64,000 nt of DNA from an uncultured Candidatus Saccharibacteria bacterium. Lineage in GTDB: Bacteria; Patescibacteriota; Saccharimonadia; Saccharimonadales; Saccharimonadaceae. Every line of letters starts with the position of its first letter. Within the stretch, counting starts at the first letter, position 1. The translations under genes and the position numbers were made by a program. Below, piece after piece: positions 1 through 10,197 of this stretch. The DNA lies in NCBI GenBank assembly GCA_946538495.1, contig CAMNGP010000002.1, positions 1 through 64,000 of the forward strand. Reading direction: 5' to 3'. A model generated the notes under the pieces. The model was given only the letters and a program-made list of their open reading frames with translations. It searched no databases and was not told the origin of the DNA.

Positions 1-209
1 GTTATCCCTCAGTTTGGGGTCCGTTCCCACGCGTTACTCAGCCGTCCGCCGCTCGTCAGCAGAATCTCACTGTTCCCTCGAAGTCAACAACCTACGATAA
101 TGCGCTAGGTGTGTCAAGGAAACGGTGAGACTCCCTGTTACCGCTCGACTTGCATGTATTAGGCACGCCGCCAGCATTCATCCTGAGCCAGGATCAAACT
201 CTCCATTAA
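1..209 (-). rRNA. rrs: 16S ribosomal RNA, 5' end (partial)
   Basis: The reverse strand reads the universal 16S start: GAGTTTGATCCTGGCTCAGG at about 186-205, followed by the GGCGGCGTGCCTAATACATG block. The gene runs leftward out of the window, so only about 209 nt are present. The mature 5' end is placed near 209 by analogy with other 16S genes. It has its own promoter and boxA upstream. Confidence 0.97.
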
Positions 210-270
210 AGTAATAAGTTTGTTCAAACTCATAAAGTAAAACTGACGATGATTAATTGCACAACTAAAT

Positions 271-279
271 TGTTAAAGA
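271..279 (-). promoter_or_regulatory. boxA-like antitermination site in the rRNA leader
   Basis: The minus strand reads TCTTTAACA, close to the boxA consensus TGCTCTTTAACA bound by NusB/NusE. It lies in the roughly 110-nt leader between the rRNA promoter and 16S, where boxA is normally found. Function is inferred from motif and position. Confidence 0.6.
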
Positions 280-327
280 TTTTCTAAAGACTGGTAAAAT
301 AAGTACTCGCAGCTTTAGACTGTACTC

Positions 328-356
328 ATCTTATCGCACATTAGTTTTTTTGTCAA
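328..356 (-). promoter_or_regulatory. rRNA operon promoter
   Basis: Minus strand: -35 TTGACA (351-356), exactly 17 nt spacer, -10 TAAGAT (328-333), predicting a start near 321. The -35 overlaps the stop codon of the upstream secreted-protein gene (353-355), so the two units are packed with no spare DNA. Confidence 0.8.
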
Positions 357-1387
357 GACCTTTTTTTACATTTTTCGCGAGTTTTTTGTGGCCAAAAGAG
401 ATATAAAACAATCATGTCGCCTAAAGCTATCATAATCATTAACCACCAGGGGAATTCTATGGTTTTCTGACTACAGGGATTTGTTATGCTGCCAGTATTT
501 GGCGTTTTGATCGTTCCCGTGGCTTGATCTGCTTGATTCGTAGATATAGCTACAGTGTTTTCACTTAAGATAATTGGCTTTTCGAGATTGCTTAGAGTTG
601 GCTGTTCTCCACCCTCATTTACCTCACTGGTGGTAGGCTCCTCGTTGGCGATTGGCTCAATTTCATTTCTAGGTGGAAAATATGAAACCCACTGGTCTCC
701 AGAAAACATCAGCCTACATTCCTCGCCCACCTCATAGTCTGGCGAGTTGAGGCAACTTGAAATATCAAAATACCCTTGCGCATTAAAGTACGGATCGGCA
801 AAGGCGGCGTAGTCGATCTTGCCAGAGGTGTTATTGGCTAGGTCAGAACCTGTAACAGATAGTTCAATCTCCTCCCCGGCCGGGAGCCAACCTGGACCAT
901 TCTCTGCTTCGTCGCCTCTATACATCGTATGAAGACCTGGCAGGCCTGATGCGAATTGGTTACGGTCATAATTGTAGATTTGGCCAGACCAATCATCGAA
1001 CCAGCCAAAATAGATGTGGGTTAGATCTGCACGCTCTTCGATGCCCATATTCTTGAGCCAGATATCCTCGTCGAAATAGAAGACCTTAATAGTTTCGAGT
1101 CCTGGATTAACAGAGGTAAGCCATACTCTAGTTTCCAGAAAATTGTGTAAGGCTCTATATTTATCGCCTTTATCGTGCATTGAGTAAAAAAATTCTTCGT
1201 TACAAGCCTGATCACCTTGGCACAAGTTCTCCTTTTCTTTGTCTACTTGATGCGAGAATTCAATCATTTCTGGTACAGACCACCAGGTGGTGTCACGGTC
1301 TGAAATGGCGGCTGAAACCGGATTGATGGGCCAAGCACTGAATCCGGTAATCAAAGTTAGTAAAAATAGTAGGGGGATTTTTTTCAT
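353..1387 (-). CDS. Secreted, membrane-anchored protein of unknown function
   Basis: 344 aa. Residues 1-26 form a signal peptide (basic MKK start, hydrophobic core, cleavage near VSA-A). The body is acidic and rich in Trp, Tyr and Asp with several cysteines, and I recognise no domain. Near the C terminus a PNTG motif precedes a hydrophobic helix (about 314-332) and a lysine/arginine-rich tail, a layout resembling a cell-wall sorting signal, although the motif is not LPXTG. The start is supported by an AAGGAG Shine-Dalgarno just upstream. It is divergent from the helical-repeat gene and sits directly upstream of the rRNA promoter. Probably surface exposed; partner or ligand unknown. Confidence 0.8.
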   Translation of the reverse strand: MKKIPLLFLLTLITGFSAWPINPVSAAISDRDTTWWSVPEMIEFSHQVDKEKENLCQGDQACNEEFFYSMHDKGDKYRALHNFLETRVWLTSVNPGLETIKVFYFDEDIWLKNMGIEERADLTHIYFGWFDDWSGQIYNYDRNQFASGLPGLHTMYRGDEAENGPGWLPAGEEIELSVTGSDLANNTSGKIDYAAFADPYFNAQGYFDISSCLNSPDYEVGEECRLMFSGDQWVSYFPPRNEIEPIANEEPTTSEVNEGGEQPTLSNLEKPIILSENTVAISTNQADQATGTIKTPNTGSITNPCSQKTIEFPWWLMIMIALGDMIVLYLFWPQKTREKCKKRS

Positions 1388-1536
1388 AGTACTCCTTAAA
1401 ACATTTAATTTTGAGGAGTATAAACACAGAGTACTAAATTTTACAACCCCCCACCTTGCGATTTCTCAGCATAAGTGTTTTATCTAAAAAAGCCTATGGT
1501 ATTTTTAATTCCATTATCACTGTTATCGCATTATTC

Positions 1537-1565
1537 TTGACAATGACGCTCTAGTATGCTATAAT
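1537..1565 (+). promoter_or_regulatory. Perfect sigma70-type promoter
   Basis: TTGACA (1537-1542), 17-nt spacer, TATAAT (1560-1565). Both hexamers match consensus exactly, predicting transcription from about 1572 and a leader of about 79 nt before the GC-rich helical-repeat gene. Confidence 0.85.
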
Positions 1566-1650
1566 ATAATACATCCTTATATTCCCGCGTGCTTTGTGCG
1601 CGCGTTTATATAGTACGTTAAGAGTTACACCTGAGAAAGGGGTGGGTCGT

Positions 1651-2805
1651 ATGACCAAGAACATTGACTGGTTCGTAGAAAAGATGACCAGTCGGGACGT
1701 TGAGGAGAGCCTCGAGGAGCTGCTCGATATGGGCGCCGATCCCTCAGTCTGCATGAGCAGAATGAAGCAAGGTGGGGTCCGTAGAAAGAAGATGGTTCTT
1801 TTGGGGGCTGGGGTGGATCCTCTGGAGCTATACCAGAAAAGTGGCCGTCGCGCCATCGTGAATCCCCTTGATTCCATCAAGGGTAAGAACCTATCCCAAG
1901 AGGAGCTGACAGAGCTTCTGAAGAACTTGGATAGGAAGCTGGTGGCTGCTATCGCAGCCAAACTGTACGACGCTGGCGCAAGCCTCGCGCTAATCCATAA
2001 GTATGGTGGCGCTAGGGCCATTGGGGTGCACATCCCCGAATTCCTCAAAAGAGGAGAGCCTGTCGAAAAGCTGGCACGGCTTAGCGATGTCGAGTCGCTA
2101 AGGCGATATTGTGGCCTGCTGAAGGCCAATGGGGCCGACGGGAAGTTTTTGTTCCATGAAATCTTCATGCGGTCCAAGCTCACGCTAGCCCCTTGGTTGG
2201 CCCGAGGTCTGGGATGCGACGAGGAGGGGACGGCATCCAAGCTGCTCTATAGCATGGACGGAGACGCCGTGTTCTATTTCTTCGACGACCTCATAGGGTT
2301 CGGTTACGAGGCTAGGGATCTGGCTAAGAAGCTCGATCCAAGCCAGCTTGAAGACCGGTTTGAGCAGCTGATCGAGCTCGGGGTTGACCCCAAGTGGCTC
2401 GCTGGGCGGCTCGATTCGAGCCAACTTACCGACCGGCTCATGCGGCTGCTCGAGCTTGGGGTCGATCCTAAGTGGATTGCTAGGCAGCTCGAGCCAGTCG
2501 ATTTGCTGGCCTGCTCGATCCCGCTGGAAATGTGTGGAGTGAAGGTTAACCGCAAGAAGGTTATTAATCAGATTCGAGCGCAGGACCCAGAGTCGTGGAT
2601 CGATCCGCCCCTCCCCAGCACCCCCTCCTACGGGGACGAGGACCCATATGGCCAGTATGAGCCATGCGTCGATCCTTTCGGCCCCTATGAGGATTCTTCC
2701 GACCTCCTTGAGGCCGATGTCCCACAGGGCTGGTATAGGCCGTATTATGATCCTTTTAACCCATATGGTGATGATCCCTTCGATCCCCATGAGGACGAGG
2801 ACTAG
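1651..2805 (+). CDS. Helical-repeat protein with acidic Pro/Tyr-rich tail
   Basis: 384 aa from the ATG at 1651, chosen because GAAAGGGG lies just upstream; an in-frame ATG at 1594 would add 19 unlikely residues. Most of the protein is helical repeats of roughly 28 residues, clearest at 2325-2490, with a recurring L-x-L-G-[AV]-D-P core (ELGVDPKW occurs twice). The last about 55 residues are a separate acidic low-complexity tail with repeated DP[FY]-x-PY units. No catalytic motif or signal peptide is visible, so it is probably a cytoplasmic binding or scaffold protein. GC content is well above neighbouring genes, suggesting transfer or strong codon selection. I recall similar repeats in Saccharibacteria but know no function. 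Confidence 0.8.
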   Translation: MTKNIDWFVEKMTSRDVEESLEELLDMGADPSVCMSRMKQGGVRRKKMVLLGAGVDPLELYQKSGRRAIVNPLDSIKGKNLSQEELTELLKNLDRKLVAAIAAKLYDAGASLALIHKYGGARAIGVHIPEFLKRGEPVEKLARLSDVESLRRYCGLLKANGADGKFLFHEIFMRSKLTLAPWLARGLGCDEEGTASKLLYSMDGDAVFYFFDDLIGFGYEARDLAKKLDPSQLEDRFEQLIELGVDPKWLAGRLDSSQLTDRLMRLLELGVDPKWIARQLEPVDLLACSIPLEMCGVKVNRKKVINQIRAQDPESWIDPPLPSTPSYGDEDPYGQYEPCVDPFGPYEDSSDLLEADVPQGWYRPYYDPFNPYGDDPFDPHEDED

Positions 2806-2823
2806 TAGGGCCTCTCTTGGTGT

Positions 2824-2862
2824 AACAACTTCCCCCAGAGCGATCTGGGGGTCGTTGTTTTT
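2824..2862 (+). terminator. Intrinsic terminator after the helical-repeat gene
   Basis: Eight-bp stem CCCCCAGA/TCTGGGGG around a GCGA tetraloop (2832-2851), extended by AACAAC/GTTGTT, then a T run. Strong on the plus strand; on the minus strand the T tract is weak, so it is less convincing for gyrA. Confidence 0.85.
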
Positions 2863-2909
2863 TAGAAATGATTTAAAAGAAAACGAGACGGGTTATCAAA
2901 TAGGCCCAT

Positions 2910-5531
2910 TTATGCCGTTTTGGCCTTGTCTTCTGGCTCTTCTTCCGGCAGAACGATGCCAATAGAAGCTACAGTATCGCCTTCGCTCATCTTCATAATG
3001 CGAACGCCCTGAGTGGCGCGGCCTAAGGTTGGAATCTCCTTCATGGCCACACGAATAGCTTGACCTTTAGTAGACATCATAATTACCTCCTTAGCTAAGG
3101 GATCTAAGGTATGAACCGCCACAATTGGGCCAGTTTTGGCAGTGACGGCGGCCACCTTAATTCCTACCCCTCCCCGTTTATGCGGCGGGAAGTTAGATAC
3201 AAGCGTAGCCTTACCGTAACCATTAGCCGAGACCACAATTAGCTTTTGCTTCGGATCAGTAACTACATCCATGCCAACGATTTCGTCTTTCGGGCGAAGA
3301 CGCATGCCCCTTACACCCATAGCCGAGCGGCCCATAGCACGAACTTCTTTTTCGTTGAACCTGGTAGCCTGACCAGCAGAGGTGGAAATTACGATATCAT
3401 GGTCGCCAGTGGTTTCTTTGACCCAGCGGAGCTCATCACCGGTGTCTAGCTTAATAGCGATTAGACCATTAGAGCGAACATTGTAGAAATCCTTAATGGC
3501 GGATTTTTTGATAGTTCCCTTCTTGGTAGCCATGAAGAGGTAACCTTCGGCGCCTGCATCACCTTGTTTAATGATAGAGGTGATTTTTTCTTCTGGATGC
3601 ATGTTGAGCATGTTAACAGCGGCCGTGCCCTTAGCGGCCAAAGAGGCCTGCGGGACCTCGTAAGCCTTCATACGGAATAATCTACCTTGGTTAGTAAAGA
3701 ATAAGAGATAGTCATGCGAGTTAGCTGTGAGAATTTGAGCAATTACGTCTTCTTCTTTGGTGGTCATACCGCGTTTGCCTTTACCACCTCTGTTCTGCTT
3801 GCGGAAATCAGTTTGTGGCACGCGTTTCATATAGTTCTCTGCCGTAAGAAGAATGACACTTTCTTCTTCAGGAATAAGCTCTTCTTCAGAGAACTTACCA
3901 ACTTCGTGATTGATGATTTTAGAGCGGCGTTCGTCACCATATTTCTCTTTCAAGGCGATAAGCTCTTCTTTGATGACACGGAGAATTTCGTTTTCGTCGG
4001 CAAGAATTGCTTCTAACTTCTTAATCAAATCATGGAGTTGCTTCAACTCATCTTCGATTTTGTCTCGTTCTAGACCCTGGAGACGACGAAGTTGCATCTG
4101 CAAGATAGCATTGGCCTGAATTTCAGAGAGGCCAAAGCGTTTCATGAGCTGTTGATCGGCATCATCATAAGAGGCGCGAATGACTTTAATTACCTCATCG
4201 ATGTTATCTAGGGCAATCTTCAAACCCTCTAAGATATGGGCGCGTTCCTTGGCTTTTTTCAACTCAAACTCGGTGCGACGACGTGTAACAACTTGGCGGT
4301 GCTTGATGAATTCAGCCAAAATCTCTTTAAGCCCCAAGATACGAGGTTGAACACCATCGACAAGAGCCAACATATTATAATGAAATGCGGTCTGAAGCGG
4401 AGTGAGTTTATAGAGCTGATTAAGGATTTTCTTGGGGAAAGCGTCTTTCTTTAGCTCCACGACAATGCGAATTTTGCCTCTGGCGGACTCATCTCTGGCA
4501 TCGGCGATATGATCTAGCTTTTTAGCTAAGACAAGCTCGCGGACTTTTTCGATAAATCCTTCCTTGCTCATACCATACGGCACTTCTGTAATTACGATGT
4601 TATAGCGGCCGTTTTTGCGTTCTTCGATGTTAGCAACGGCACGAATCACAACGGAACCCTTACCTGTAGCATAGGCTTGCCTCATCGGTGCCCCGCCATA
4701 AACTTCGGCGCCGGTCGGAAAATCTGGGCCCTTAACGTGTTTCATGAGTTCGTCTAGGGTGATATCAGGATTGTCAATCTGGGCAACGGTAGCATCAACC
4801 AATTCCCCTAAATTGTGTGGAGGGATATTGGTGGCCATACCTACAGCAATACCCATCTGACCGTTCAAGAGAATATTAGGGAGAGCGGCTGGCAAAACCA
4901 CTGGCTCTTGCTCGGTACCATCGAAGTTATCACGAAAATCTACGGTGTCTTTCTCGATATCGGTAAGAAGTTCGGCACCGACCTTATCCATGCGAGCCTC
5001 GGTATAACGATAGGCTGCTGGCTCATCCCCGTCCATTGAACCAAAGTTACCTTGGCCCTCGATGAGGGTGTAGCGCATTTTCCATGGCTGAGCGAGGTTA
5101 ACCATCGCCATATAGATAGACGAATCACCGTGTGGGTGGTATTTACCCATGACGTCACCGACGATGCGAGCGGACTTTACGGTGGCGTGGGGAGCCTTCC
5201 AACCGTTTTTGTTCATGGTATAAAGAATACGCCTGTTAACTGGCTTCAAACCGTCACGGACGTCAGGTAGGGCGCGGTCGACGATGACGGACATGGAATA
5301 ACGGAGGAAGTAGTCTTCCATGGTGCGCTCAACAGGCTTAACTTCTATGCCGTCCACAGTCGAGAGACTCTCAGATGTGTCCTCCTCGGACACGCTCGAG
5401 GGCGCTCGCCCAAGCTTATGGTCCTCGGATGACACATCTCTCGAGTCATTCGCCTGATTGCGGTCCTCAGAAGACATTTCCTGAGACTTCTGGTCGATAT
5501 CTTTGTTGTCTTTATTCTTGTCGTCTTTCAT
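2910..5531 (-). CDS. gyrA: DNA gyrase subunit A
   Basis: 873 aa. Breaks and rejoins DNA in the A2B2 gyrase that introduces negative supercoils. After an unusual acidic extension of about 65 residues come the winged-helix/tower core ([18 protein letters not shown]) and the RYTE motif carrying the catalytic tyrosine, then a coiled coil and the C-terminal beta-pinwheel. The GyrA box reads QNRGGKG instead of the usual QRRGGKG, a one-residue change in the element needed for DNA wrapping. Translation starts 10 nt after gyrB; AAGGAGG overlaps the gyrB stop, implying translational coupling. The N-terminal extension contains an in-frame inverted repeat (see separate entry). Confidence 0.97.
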   Translation of the reverse strand: MKDDKNKDNKDIDQKSQEMSSEDRNQANDSRDVSSEDHKLGRAPSSVSEEDTSESLSTVDGIEVKPVERTMEDYFLRYSMSVIVDRALPDVRDGLKPVNRRILYTMNKNGWKAPHATVKSARIVGDVMGKYHPHGDSSIYMAMVNLAQPWKMRYTLIEGQGNFGSMDGDEPAAYRYTEARMDKVGAELLTDIEKDTVDFRDNFDGTEQEPVVLPAALPNILLNGQMGIAVGMATNIPPHNLGELVDATVAQIDNPDITLDELMKHVKGPDFPTGAEVYGGAPMRQAYATGKGSVVIRAVANIEERKNGRYNIVITEVPYGMSKEGFIEKVRELVLAKKLDHIADARDESARGKIRIVVELKKDAFPKKILNQLYKLTPLQTAFHYNMLALVDGVQPRILGLKEILAEFIKHRQVVTRRRTEFELKKAKERAHILEGLKIALDNIDEVIKVIRASYDDADQQLMKRFGLSEIQANAILQMQLRRLQGLERDKIEDELKQLHDLIKKLEAILADENEILRVIKEELIALKEKYGDERRSKIINHEVGKFSEEELIPEEESVILLTAENYMKRVPQTDFRKQNRGGKGKRGMTTKEEDVIAQILTANSHDYLLFFTNQGRLFRMKAYEVPQASLAAKGTAAVNMLNMHPEEKITSIIKQGDAGAEGYLFMATKKGTIKKSAIKDFYNVRSNGLIAIKLDTGDELRWVKETTGDHDIVISTSAGQATRFNEKEVRAMGRSAMGVRGMRLRPKDEIVGMDVVTDPKQKLIVVSANGYGKATLVSNFPPHKRGGVGIKVAAVTAKTGPIVAVHTLDPLAKEVIMMSTKGQAIRVAMKEIPTLGRATQGVRIMKMSEGDTVASIGIVLPEEEPEDKAKTA
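5366..5447 (-). repeat. In-frame hairpin-forming insertion within gyrA
   Basis: Arms GACTC + AGATGTGTC (5366-5370, 5373-5381) pair with GACACATCT + GAGTC (5431-5439, 5443-5447), 14 bp with a small internal loop, around an inner GGGCGAGCGCCC-type hairpin. The 82-bp element is more GC-rich than gyrA and encodes residues about 29-55 of the nonconserved N-terminal extension. It resembles the element in sufB (49512-49639), whose ends read GATGTTTC/GAAACATC. Confidence 0.55.
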
Positions 5532-5540
5532 AATTCCTCC

Positions 5541-7526
5541 TTAGAAGTCCAAATCATCAAGGTTAACAGATGCGGCGCCAGATTGAATAAAGTTCTTGCG
5601 GAGTTCGACCTGATCTCCCATAAGCTTCGTAAATACGGCATCAGCTTTTTCGGCATCTTCAACGTGTACTTTAACCAAGATGCGGTTATCTGGATCCATT
5701 GTAGTCTCCCAGAGTTGCTTGGCGTCCATTTCACCTAACCCCTTAAAACGCTGCTGAGCGGTGTAGCCAGCCTGCTTAAACTTCTCTTGGGATTCGTCAA
5801 TTTTGGTGCCGTTTTTGCGCTTTTCTTCGATTTTTTCGTTAAGCTTGTTCTCTAGAGCCACCTCGTCGTAAAGATAATCTATCTTGCGAGTGTTGCCGGT
5901 GCCCTTAATGAGACCAAATAGAGGTGGTTTAGCTAAATAGACGTGCCCTTCTTCAATTACTTGAGGCATATAACGGAAAAAGAAAGTCATAAGAAGCGTA
6001 GCGATATGAAGACCATCGACGTCGGCATCTGTCATGAAGATAATCTTGTCGTAACGGAGACCACCGATGTTGAATTGATCGCCAATACCCACACCTAGTC
6101 CTTTGATTAGGGATACTAGCTCCTGATTGGCGAGCATTTTATCTAATCTGGCACGCTCGGTGTTTAGTACCTTACCACGGAGAGGTAAAATGGCCTGAAT
6201 CTTGGGGTTACGCCCTTCCTTGGCTGAACCCGCAGCAGAGTTGCCCTCTACGATAAAGAGTTCGCACTCAGAACGGTCTCTAGAAGAACAGTCTGCTAAC
6301 TTCGATGGCAAGTTTAGGCCCTCGAAGGCACCTTTGCGAATAACATTATCGCGGGCAGCACGGGCGGCCTTGCGTGCCCTGGCGGCCAGAGTAGCTTTGC
6401 CAACGATTTTCTTGGCGATGGCAGGGTTTTCTTCGAGATAATAGCCAAAATATTCGGTCATAACTTTATCGACATAACCACGGACCTCTGGATTACCGAG
6501 TTTATTCTTGGTCTGGCCTTCAAACTGAGGATCGGGGAGTTTGACTAATACTACAGCAGTGAGACCTTCTTTGATATCGTCGCCAGATAGATTGTCTTCT
6601 TTTTCTTTTAGGAGGCCATTTTTACGGGCGTAATCATTAATTGTACGGTTAAGACCAGTACGGAATCCTACTACGTGCATACCGCCGTCAGGGGTAAGAA
6701 CGTTGTTGGCGAATGGCTTCATGATTTCGGCAAAAGAATCGTTGTATTGCAGAGCAATCTCAATTTCGGCTTCTTTGACCTGTTTTTCTACGTAGAAGAT
6801 ATCGTCAGATAATAGCTCTTTGCCATTGTTGAGACGCTTAACATAACTCTTGATGCCCCCTTCAAAATAGAATGACTCATGCGCGCCCGTACGTTCGTCA
6901 TTTACAGAGATTAAGATGCCTTTAGTCAGATAGGCTTGGTGGCGAGCATAATTTGACACCCAGTTATAGTCAAAAGTTGTAGTTTCCTTAAAAATGGATG
7001 GGTCAGGATAGAAAGTAATAGAGGTGCCGGACTCACGAGGACAACCCTTAGTGACTTGGAGCTCCATAGTGGGCTTACCAGTGTCGAATTCGATATGGTG
7101 TGTCTTGCCGTCGCGGTAAACTTCGGCAAGCATGCGCTCGGATAAGGCATTAACAACAGAGGAGCCTACACCGTGGAGGCCAGATGAGACCTTGTAGCCA
7201 CCGTCACCGAATTTACCTCCTGCATGGAGGACGGTAAGGACGGTTTCGAGAGTGGATTTTTTGGTCTTTGGGTGAATATCAACAGGGATACCACGACCGT
7301 TATCATCGATACGAACGCCGCCATCTTTTAAGATGGTGATTTCGATTTTGTTGGCGTACCCTGCGATTGCCTCATCGATAGAGTTGTCGGCAATCTCTTT
7401 AATTAAATGATGAAGCCCATCGTAACCTGTAGAGCCAATATACATACCAGGACGAAGCCTAACTGGTTCCAATCCCTCTAATACCCGAATTTCGGACGAG
7501 TCATAATCACCCGCTTTGTCAGCCAT
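5541..7526 (-). CDS. gyrB: DNA gyrase subunit B
   Basis: 661 aa, usual length for a GyrB without the proteobacterial insert. ATPase half of gyrase. GHKL motifs are visible near the N terminus (EIADNSIDEA, DNGRGIPVD, GLHGVGSSVVNAL), followed by the transducer domain and the TOPRIM motifs EGNSAAGSAK and DADVDGLHI that bind Mg2+. The ATG at 7526 follows AAGAGGT, with TATAAT at 7556-7561, so gyrB leads a gyrB-gyrA operon with a leader of about 25 nt. Confidence 0.97.
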   Translation of the reverse strand: MADKAGDYDSSEIRVLEGLEPVRLRPGMYIGSTGYDGLHHLIKEIADNSIDEAIAGYANKIEITILKDGGVRIDDNGRGIPVDIHPKTKKSTLETVLTVLHAGGKFGDGGYKVSSGLHGVGSSVVNALSERMLAEVYRDGKTHHIEFDTGKPTMELQVTKGCPRESGTSITFYPDPSIFKETTTFDYNWVSNYARHQAYLTKGILISVNDERTGAHESFYFEGGIKSYVKRLNNGKELLSDDIFYVEKQVKEAEIEIALQYNDSFAEIMKPFANNVLTPDGGMHVVGFRTGLNRTINDYARKNGLLKEKEDNLSGDDIKEGLTAVVLVKLPDPQFEGQTKNKLGNPEVRGYVDKVMTEYFGYYLEENPAIAKKIVGKATLAARARKAARAARDNVIRKGAFEGLNLPSKLADCSSRDRSECELFIVEGNSAAGSAKEGRNPKIQAILPLRGKVLNTERARLDKMLANQELVSLIKGLGVGIGDQFNIGGLRYDKIIFMTDADVDGLHIATLLMTFFFRYMPQVIEEGHVYLAKPPLFGLIKGTGNTRKIDYLYDEVALENKLNEKIEEKRKNGTKIDESQEKFKQAGYTAQQRFKGLGEMDAKQLWETTMDPDNRILVKVHVEDAEKADAVFTKLMGDQVELRKNFIQSGAASVNLDDLDF

Positions 7527-7590
7527 TTTTATACCTCTTCTTAATATACTTCCCTATTATACACCTAAGGAAGGAAAAAAGCAACCAAAA

Positions 7591-10197
7591 TTAGTCTTGT
7601 TTTTTGCTTAACCAGCCGTCTAAAAAGCCGCTCTGAGGCTCTTGCTGGGCGCTAGGAGCATTGTTTGAGGCCGGAACGCCTAGCTGACCCATTTTTTCAT
7701 TAAAAGGCCTTGTAGGGCCTGTAATTGGCTCAGGAGCCGTTTCGGCTTGTTTGGCCTTTGCGGCGGCATTCCAACGGTCATTAATTTCTTGCTCAACTTC
7801 TGCCCTGGATTTGCCAAATTTAGTAGCAGAATATACCTTAAGGGATTCCATTAATTCCTTGTTTGGTTCTCCCATCGGGGCTGGCAGGCGCATAGTAAAT
7901 GGTGCAGAGGGCATATCAAACATCATCACTTTAGCGACAGCATGGAAATTGGGCGTTTTAGTGAGGTCTTCGGCGGTAAAGGTTGGGGTGAAGGCTTTAA
8001 CCATCAAATCGGCATCAGTAACGCCAACACGACCACAGATAATGGAGCCCACGTTGCCTAAAAGCGCTTCCCTGATTTTATCTGTTAGCTGCGTCATGAA
8101 CTGGTTTGCGACAATTAGATTAAGACGATATTTTCTAGCCTCAGAGAGAATGGATTCGAAGCTATCTGTGGCGAAGTTCTGGAACTCATCTACGTAAAGG
8201 CAGAAATCTTTACGCTGGTCCTCAGAGATGTCCTGGCGGCTCATAGCGGCCTGCTGGAATTTCATAACGAAGATCATACCCAGAAGATTGGAGTTGATAT
8301 CGCCAAGTTTACCCTTGGAGAGGTTGACTAGGAAGATTTTTTTGTTATCCATGATTTCACGGATATTAAAGCCTGATTTAACTTGACCTAAGGTGTTACG
8401 CATAATTGTATTAGCGATAAATGGGCCCCATTTAGAAGCGAACCAGGTGATAACCTCGCCGGCATCATTGGATTTTTGCGAGGCCGGAAATTCTTTAGTC
8501 CAATAGTCATATACCGCCTTATCGGTGACGTATTTGAGCTTAGATTTGACAAATTCTGGGTCTGTAAAACACTGCGGAATATCAATAAAGGTAGCACCAG
8601 CTGGATCAGCCATCAAGAGGAGAGCGGCGTTCCTAAACATATGCTGGCCACGCGGACCAAAGAACCCTTGGTTTTGCGGATCAAACAGAGACTGAAGCAT
8701 GCTAATTCCCTCTTGAACAATGAAGTCCTTCTGATCATCAGAGGTGAATTCAAACATATTCATACCAACTGGGTGTTCGATATCTGAAGGATCAAAGTAA
8801 ATTACATCATCAATGCGCTCCTCTGGTACACGTTGCAAAAGCGCCTCAACGGCGTCGCCGTGAGGATCGATGAAAGCAAAACCCCGCCCATCGCACATAT
8901 CTTGAAAGGCGATGTTTTCTAGAAAGACGGATTTACCCATACCAGTTTGACCTATTACATACATATGGCGGCGGCGGTTCTTGTCGTCAAGATAGATTGG
9001 CTTCTTATTGCCCCTGAATTCATTAGTACCAAGCAGTACCCCTTCTGTAGCTAGTCTGGCAGGGCCATCCACTTGTTTGGTAAGCTGACGCTCTACCTGG
9101 GAAGTAGGAATGGAACTTTGCTCTGGTAAATGAAATACAGATGCAAGTTCTACACTGTTTAGGATGCTCGAATTATTCTTGATTGGGAAGAATCTAAAGG
9201 TGTAATCCACAACGAGTTTCTTGGGGTTTTTCATGGTATTCACCTTAAAACTGTTAAACTGTGGCGAGTTGAACTGGGAAAATGCACTTACGATGCCGCC
9301 CATAATTGCTTCTGAACGGGGGGCGGTTTCAGAGCTAGCTACTACCCTTACCAATGTTTCAAATGCGGGATAGCGCATTTTATTAGCGATTGCCTCTATT
9401 TCGTTTTGCTTAACTTGGGTAACGATCTCTGTTTTCTTTTCTTCCCTTTCCGCTGGAGGTTCGAATGGCGCTCTTATAATATCTATGATTAGCTGGCCAA
9501 ATAGGGCGCCACCAGTAGTAACCTTTTTGCCTTTTTGGGCGTTTTCAATGTATTCTTTGCCGTGACTTGACCAATTTTTTTGTGCAGGACGGAACAAAAC
9601 TTGAACAGCCGCCCCCTCATTTTTACTCACAGCAGAGAGTGCATTCAATAAGGCCATAGAGGCATCACGCTTTGTGTCTTCGTATGTGGCAATTGGGAGA
9701 TAGAATTCTTTATTAAGGGTAAGTTCGGCCCCTGCAATTGCTTCGGCACCTCCACCACCCTCAAAGATGTTTTCTTCGCTCTTCTCCTCTAGACGAGCAG
9801 TGGGATAGGCTGATTGGATGGCCTGCTTGACCGTCTCTGTTAGTACTGATGGAACTATTGCATAATAACGAATGAAACCGTCTTTTGCGATGATTTCAAA
9901 GGAGAAGTGTCTCTGACCATACAGCTTCGTCTTGAAACCCTTTTTTACGGTTGAGGCTAAGATAGAATACATCACCTGGGCCTTAGAGACGGCCTCATTG
10001 GCAATATCGCGCTCGTCGCGGCTGCCTGCCTCAATGTCATCAGTGGTAGGAGGAAGATGGATTAGAAGTGGAACCATCTTGAGACCACGCTCGTATCGCT
10101 TGGCTTTTCGAAGCCGCAAAACTCTAGTGCCAAGAATAAAGGCAATCAAAAATACGGCTATAGCAGCGACGATTAAGATGACCACCCAAGGTTCCAT
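7591..10197 (-). CDS. Membrane-anchored type IV secretion-like ATPase
   Basis: 868 aa. One N-terminal transmembrane helix (residues 4-24) precedes a long cytoplasmic region with a P-loop NTPase of the VirD4/TraD/HerA class: Walker A GQTGMGKSVF, FIDPHGDA, and Walker B CLYVDEFQNF. This family couples ATP hydrolysis to moving DNA or protein across membranes. No relaxase or other secretion genes are next to it, so the substrate is unknown; DNA uptake, pilus function or chromosome pumping are possible. It starts immediately after the stop of the preceding 171-aa gene and so is probably co-translated with it. Confidence 0.85.
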   Translation of the reverse strand: MEPWVVILIVAAIAVFLIAFILGTRVLRLRKAKRYERGLKMVPLLIHLPPTTDDIEAGSRDERDIANEAVSKAQVMYSILASTVKKGFKTKLYGQRHFSFEIIAKDGFIRYYAIVPSVLTETVKQAIQSAYPTARLEEKSEENIFEGGGGAEAIAGAELTLNKEFYLPIATYEDTKRDASMALLNALSAVSKNEGAAVQVLFRPAQKNWSSHGKEYIENAQKGKKVTTGGALFGQLIIDIIRAPFEPPAEREEKKTEIVTQVKQNEIEAIANKMRYPAFETLVRVVASSETAPRSEAIMGGIVSAFSQFNSPQFNSFKVNTMKNPKKLVVDYTFRFFPIKNNSSILNSVELASVFHLPEQSSIPTSQVERQLTKQVDGPARLATEGVLLGTNEFRGNKKPIYLDDKNRRRHMYVIGQTGMGKSVFLENIAFQDMCDGRGFAFIDPHGDAVEALLQRVPEERIDDVIYFDPSDIEHPVGMNMFEFTSDDQKDFIVQEGISMLQSLFDPQNQGFFGPRGQHMFRNAALLLMADPAGATFIDIPQCFTDPEFVKSKLKYVTDKAVYDYWTKEFPASQKSNDAGEVITWFASKWGPFIANTIMRNTLGQVKSGFNIREIMDNKKIFLVNLSKGKLGDINSNLLGMIFVMKFQQAAMSRQDISEDQRKDFCLYVDEFQNFATDSFESILSEARKYRLNLIVANQFMTQLTDKIREALLGNVGSIICGRVGVTDADLMVKAFTPTFTAEDLTKTPNFHAVAKVMMFDMPSAPFTMRLPAPMGEPNKELMESLKVYSATKFGKSRAEVEQEINDRWNAAAKAKQAETAPEPITGPTRPFNEKMGQLGVPASNNAPSAQQEPQSGFLDGWLSKKQD

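Noticed and set aside
1551..2790. Long minus-strand frames opposite the helical-repeat gene
   Set aside because: They are by-products of its GC-rich codons; no ribosome site or family sequence.
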